Assembly: GCA_030612785.1 (NCBI GenBank)
Contig: JAUWNF010000253.1
Coordinates: forward strand, 1-5,692
Direction of reading: 5' to 3'
Source of the DNA: Phycisphaerales bacterium
Lineage (GTDB): Bacteria > Planctomycetota > Phycisphaerae > UBA1845
Length of the DNA: 5,692 nt
Part shown: positions 5,549 through 5,692 of the stretch, in pieces
How positions within the stretch are numbered: position 1 is the stretch's first letter
How the letters are laid out: each line of letters starts with the position of its first letter
Translations under genes and position numbers: made by a program
Notes under the pieces: model-generated
Seen by the model: the letters and a program-made list of their open reading frames with translations, nothing else
Told to the model about the DNA's origin: nothing
Database searches by the model: none

Positions 5549-5692
5549 AAATGTTCTTTGAACTCGTTCCGGCGAGGTGCACGCGGGTCGCACGGTCACA
5601 ACCGTGGCCGCGATAACCTTTGTCCACGTACGCATCCGTCACGCTCACGCCGGTGACGGATTCCACCGTCTCCAGGGTCGCCGCCAGGGTGT
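5543..5692 (-). pseudogene. IS5-type transposase remnant (internal fragment)
   Basis: The minus strand from the right edge reads TLAATLETVESVTGVSVTDA, then YVDKGYRGHG and RVHLAGTSSKNISR. This matches the DDE region of IS5-family transposases, where 'Y-V-D-K-G-Y-R-G-H' carries the second catalytic aspartate. The family normally continues into a block like 'RRSAIEPVIGHLK', which carries the catalytic glutamate. No frame between 5543 and 5440 encodes that block: after NISRGERNRR the similarity ends, although the frame stays open into the SPFH gene. The 3' part of the element is therefore missing and the copy cannot be active as seen. The 5' part lies beyond the window. The left boundary given is approximate. 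The exact IS subgroup is not established. Confidence 0.75.

Overview
The window is GC-rich (about two-thirds G+C by eye) and bacterial. It holds five convincing coding regions, one of them cut off at the left edge, and two broken gene remnants. The best taxonomic hint is the protein at 376-1374. It joins an anti-sigma-like N-terminus to a prepilin-like helix and a C-terminal H-x(n)-DG block of the kind abundant in Planctomycetes and other PVC bacteria. A planctomycete (possibly Phycisphaerae-like) chromosome is my inference, not a proof.

Left to right: (1) the last 49 codons of a peptidase T gene (plus strand, ends 151); (2) a short spacer holding an orphan gene tail (plus, 255-368) that reads DDLLSPEQIEQLRSLGYL-stop but has no usable start; (3) a minus-strand pair, an ECF sigma factor (2071-1460) followed by its likely membrane anti-sigma factor (1374-376); (4) a divergent intergenic region; (5) a plus-strand pair, an L,D-transpeptidase (YkuD fold, ends 2946) and a GAF/AAA+/Fis sigma-54 activator (2970-4478), separated by 23 bases that contain a perfect hairpin overlapping the activator's ribosome-binding site; (6) a convergent minus-strand SPFH/Band 7 protein of the HIR-like type (5422-4496) with a strong Shine-Dalgarno; (7) at the right edge, a minus-strand remnant of an IS5-type transposase, cut before its catalytic glutamate, next to a GC-rich hairpin.

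A loose theme is cell-envelope sensing: a membrane-anchored anti-sigma factor with an extracytoplasmic domain controlling an ECF sigma factor, a periplasmic peptidoglycan cross-linking enzyme, a cytosolic GAF-sensing activator of sigma-54 promoters, and a membrane-microdomain scaffold. That these act together is inference from proximity. The firmest candidates for something little described are the anti-sigma/prepilin-like fusion and the stop-adjacent hairpin that appears to couple the transpeptidase and activator translationally. No CRISPR array, tRNA or rRNA was seen.
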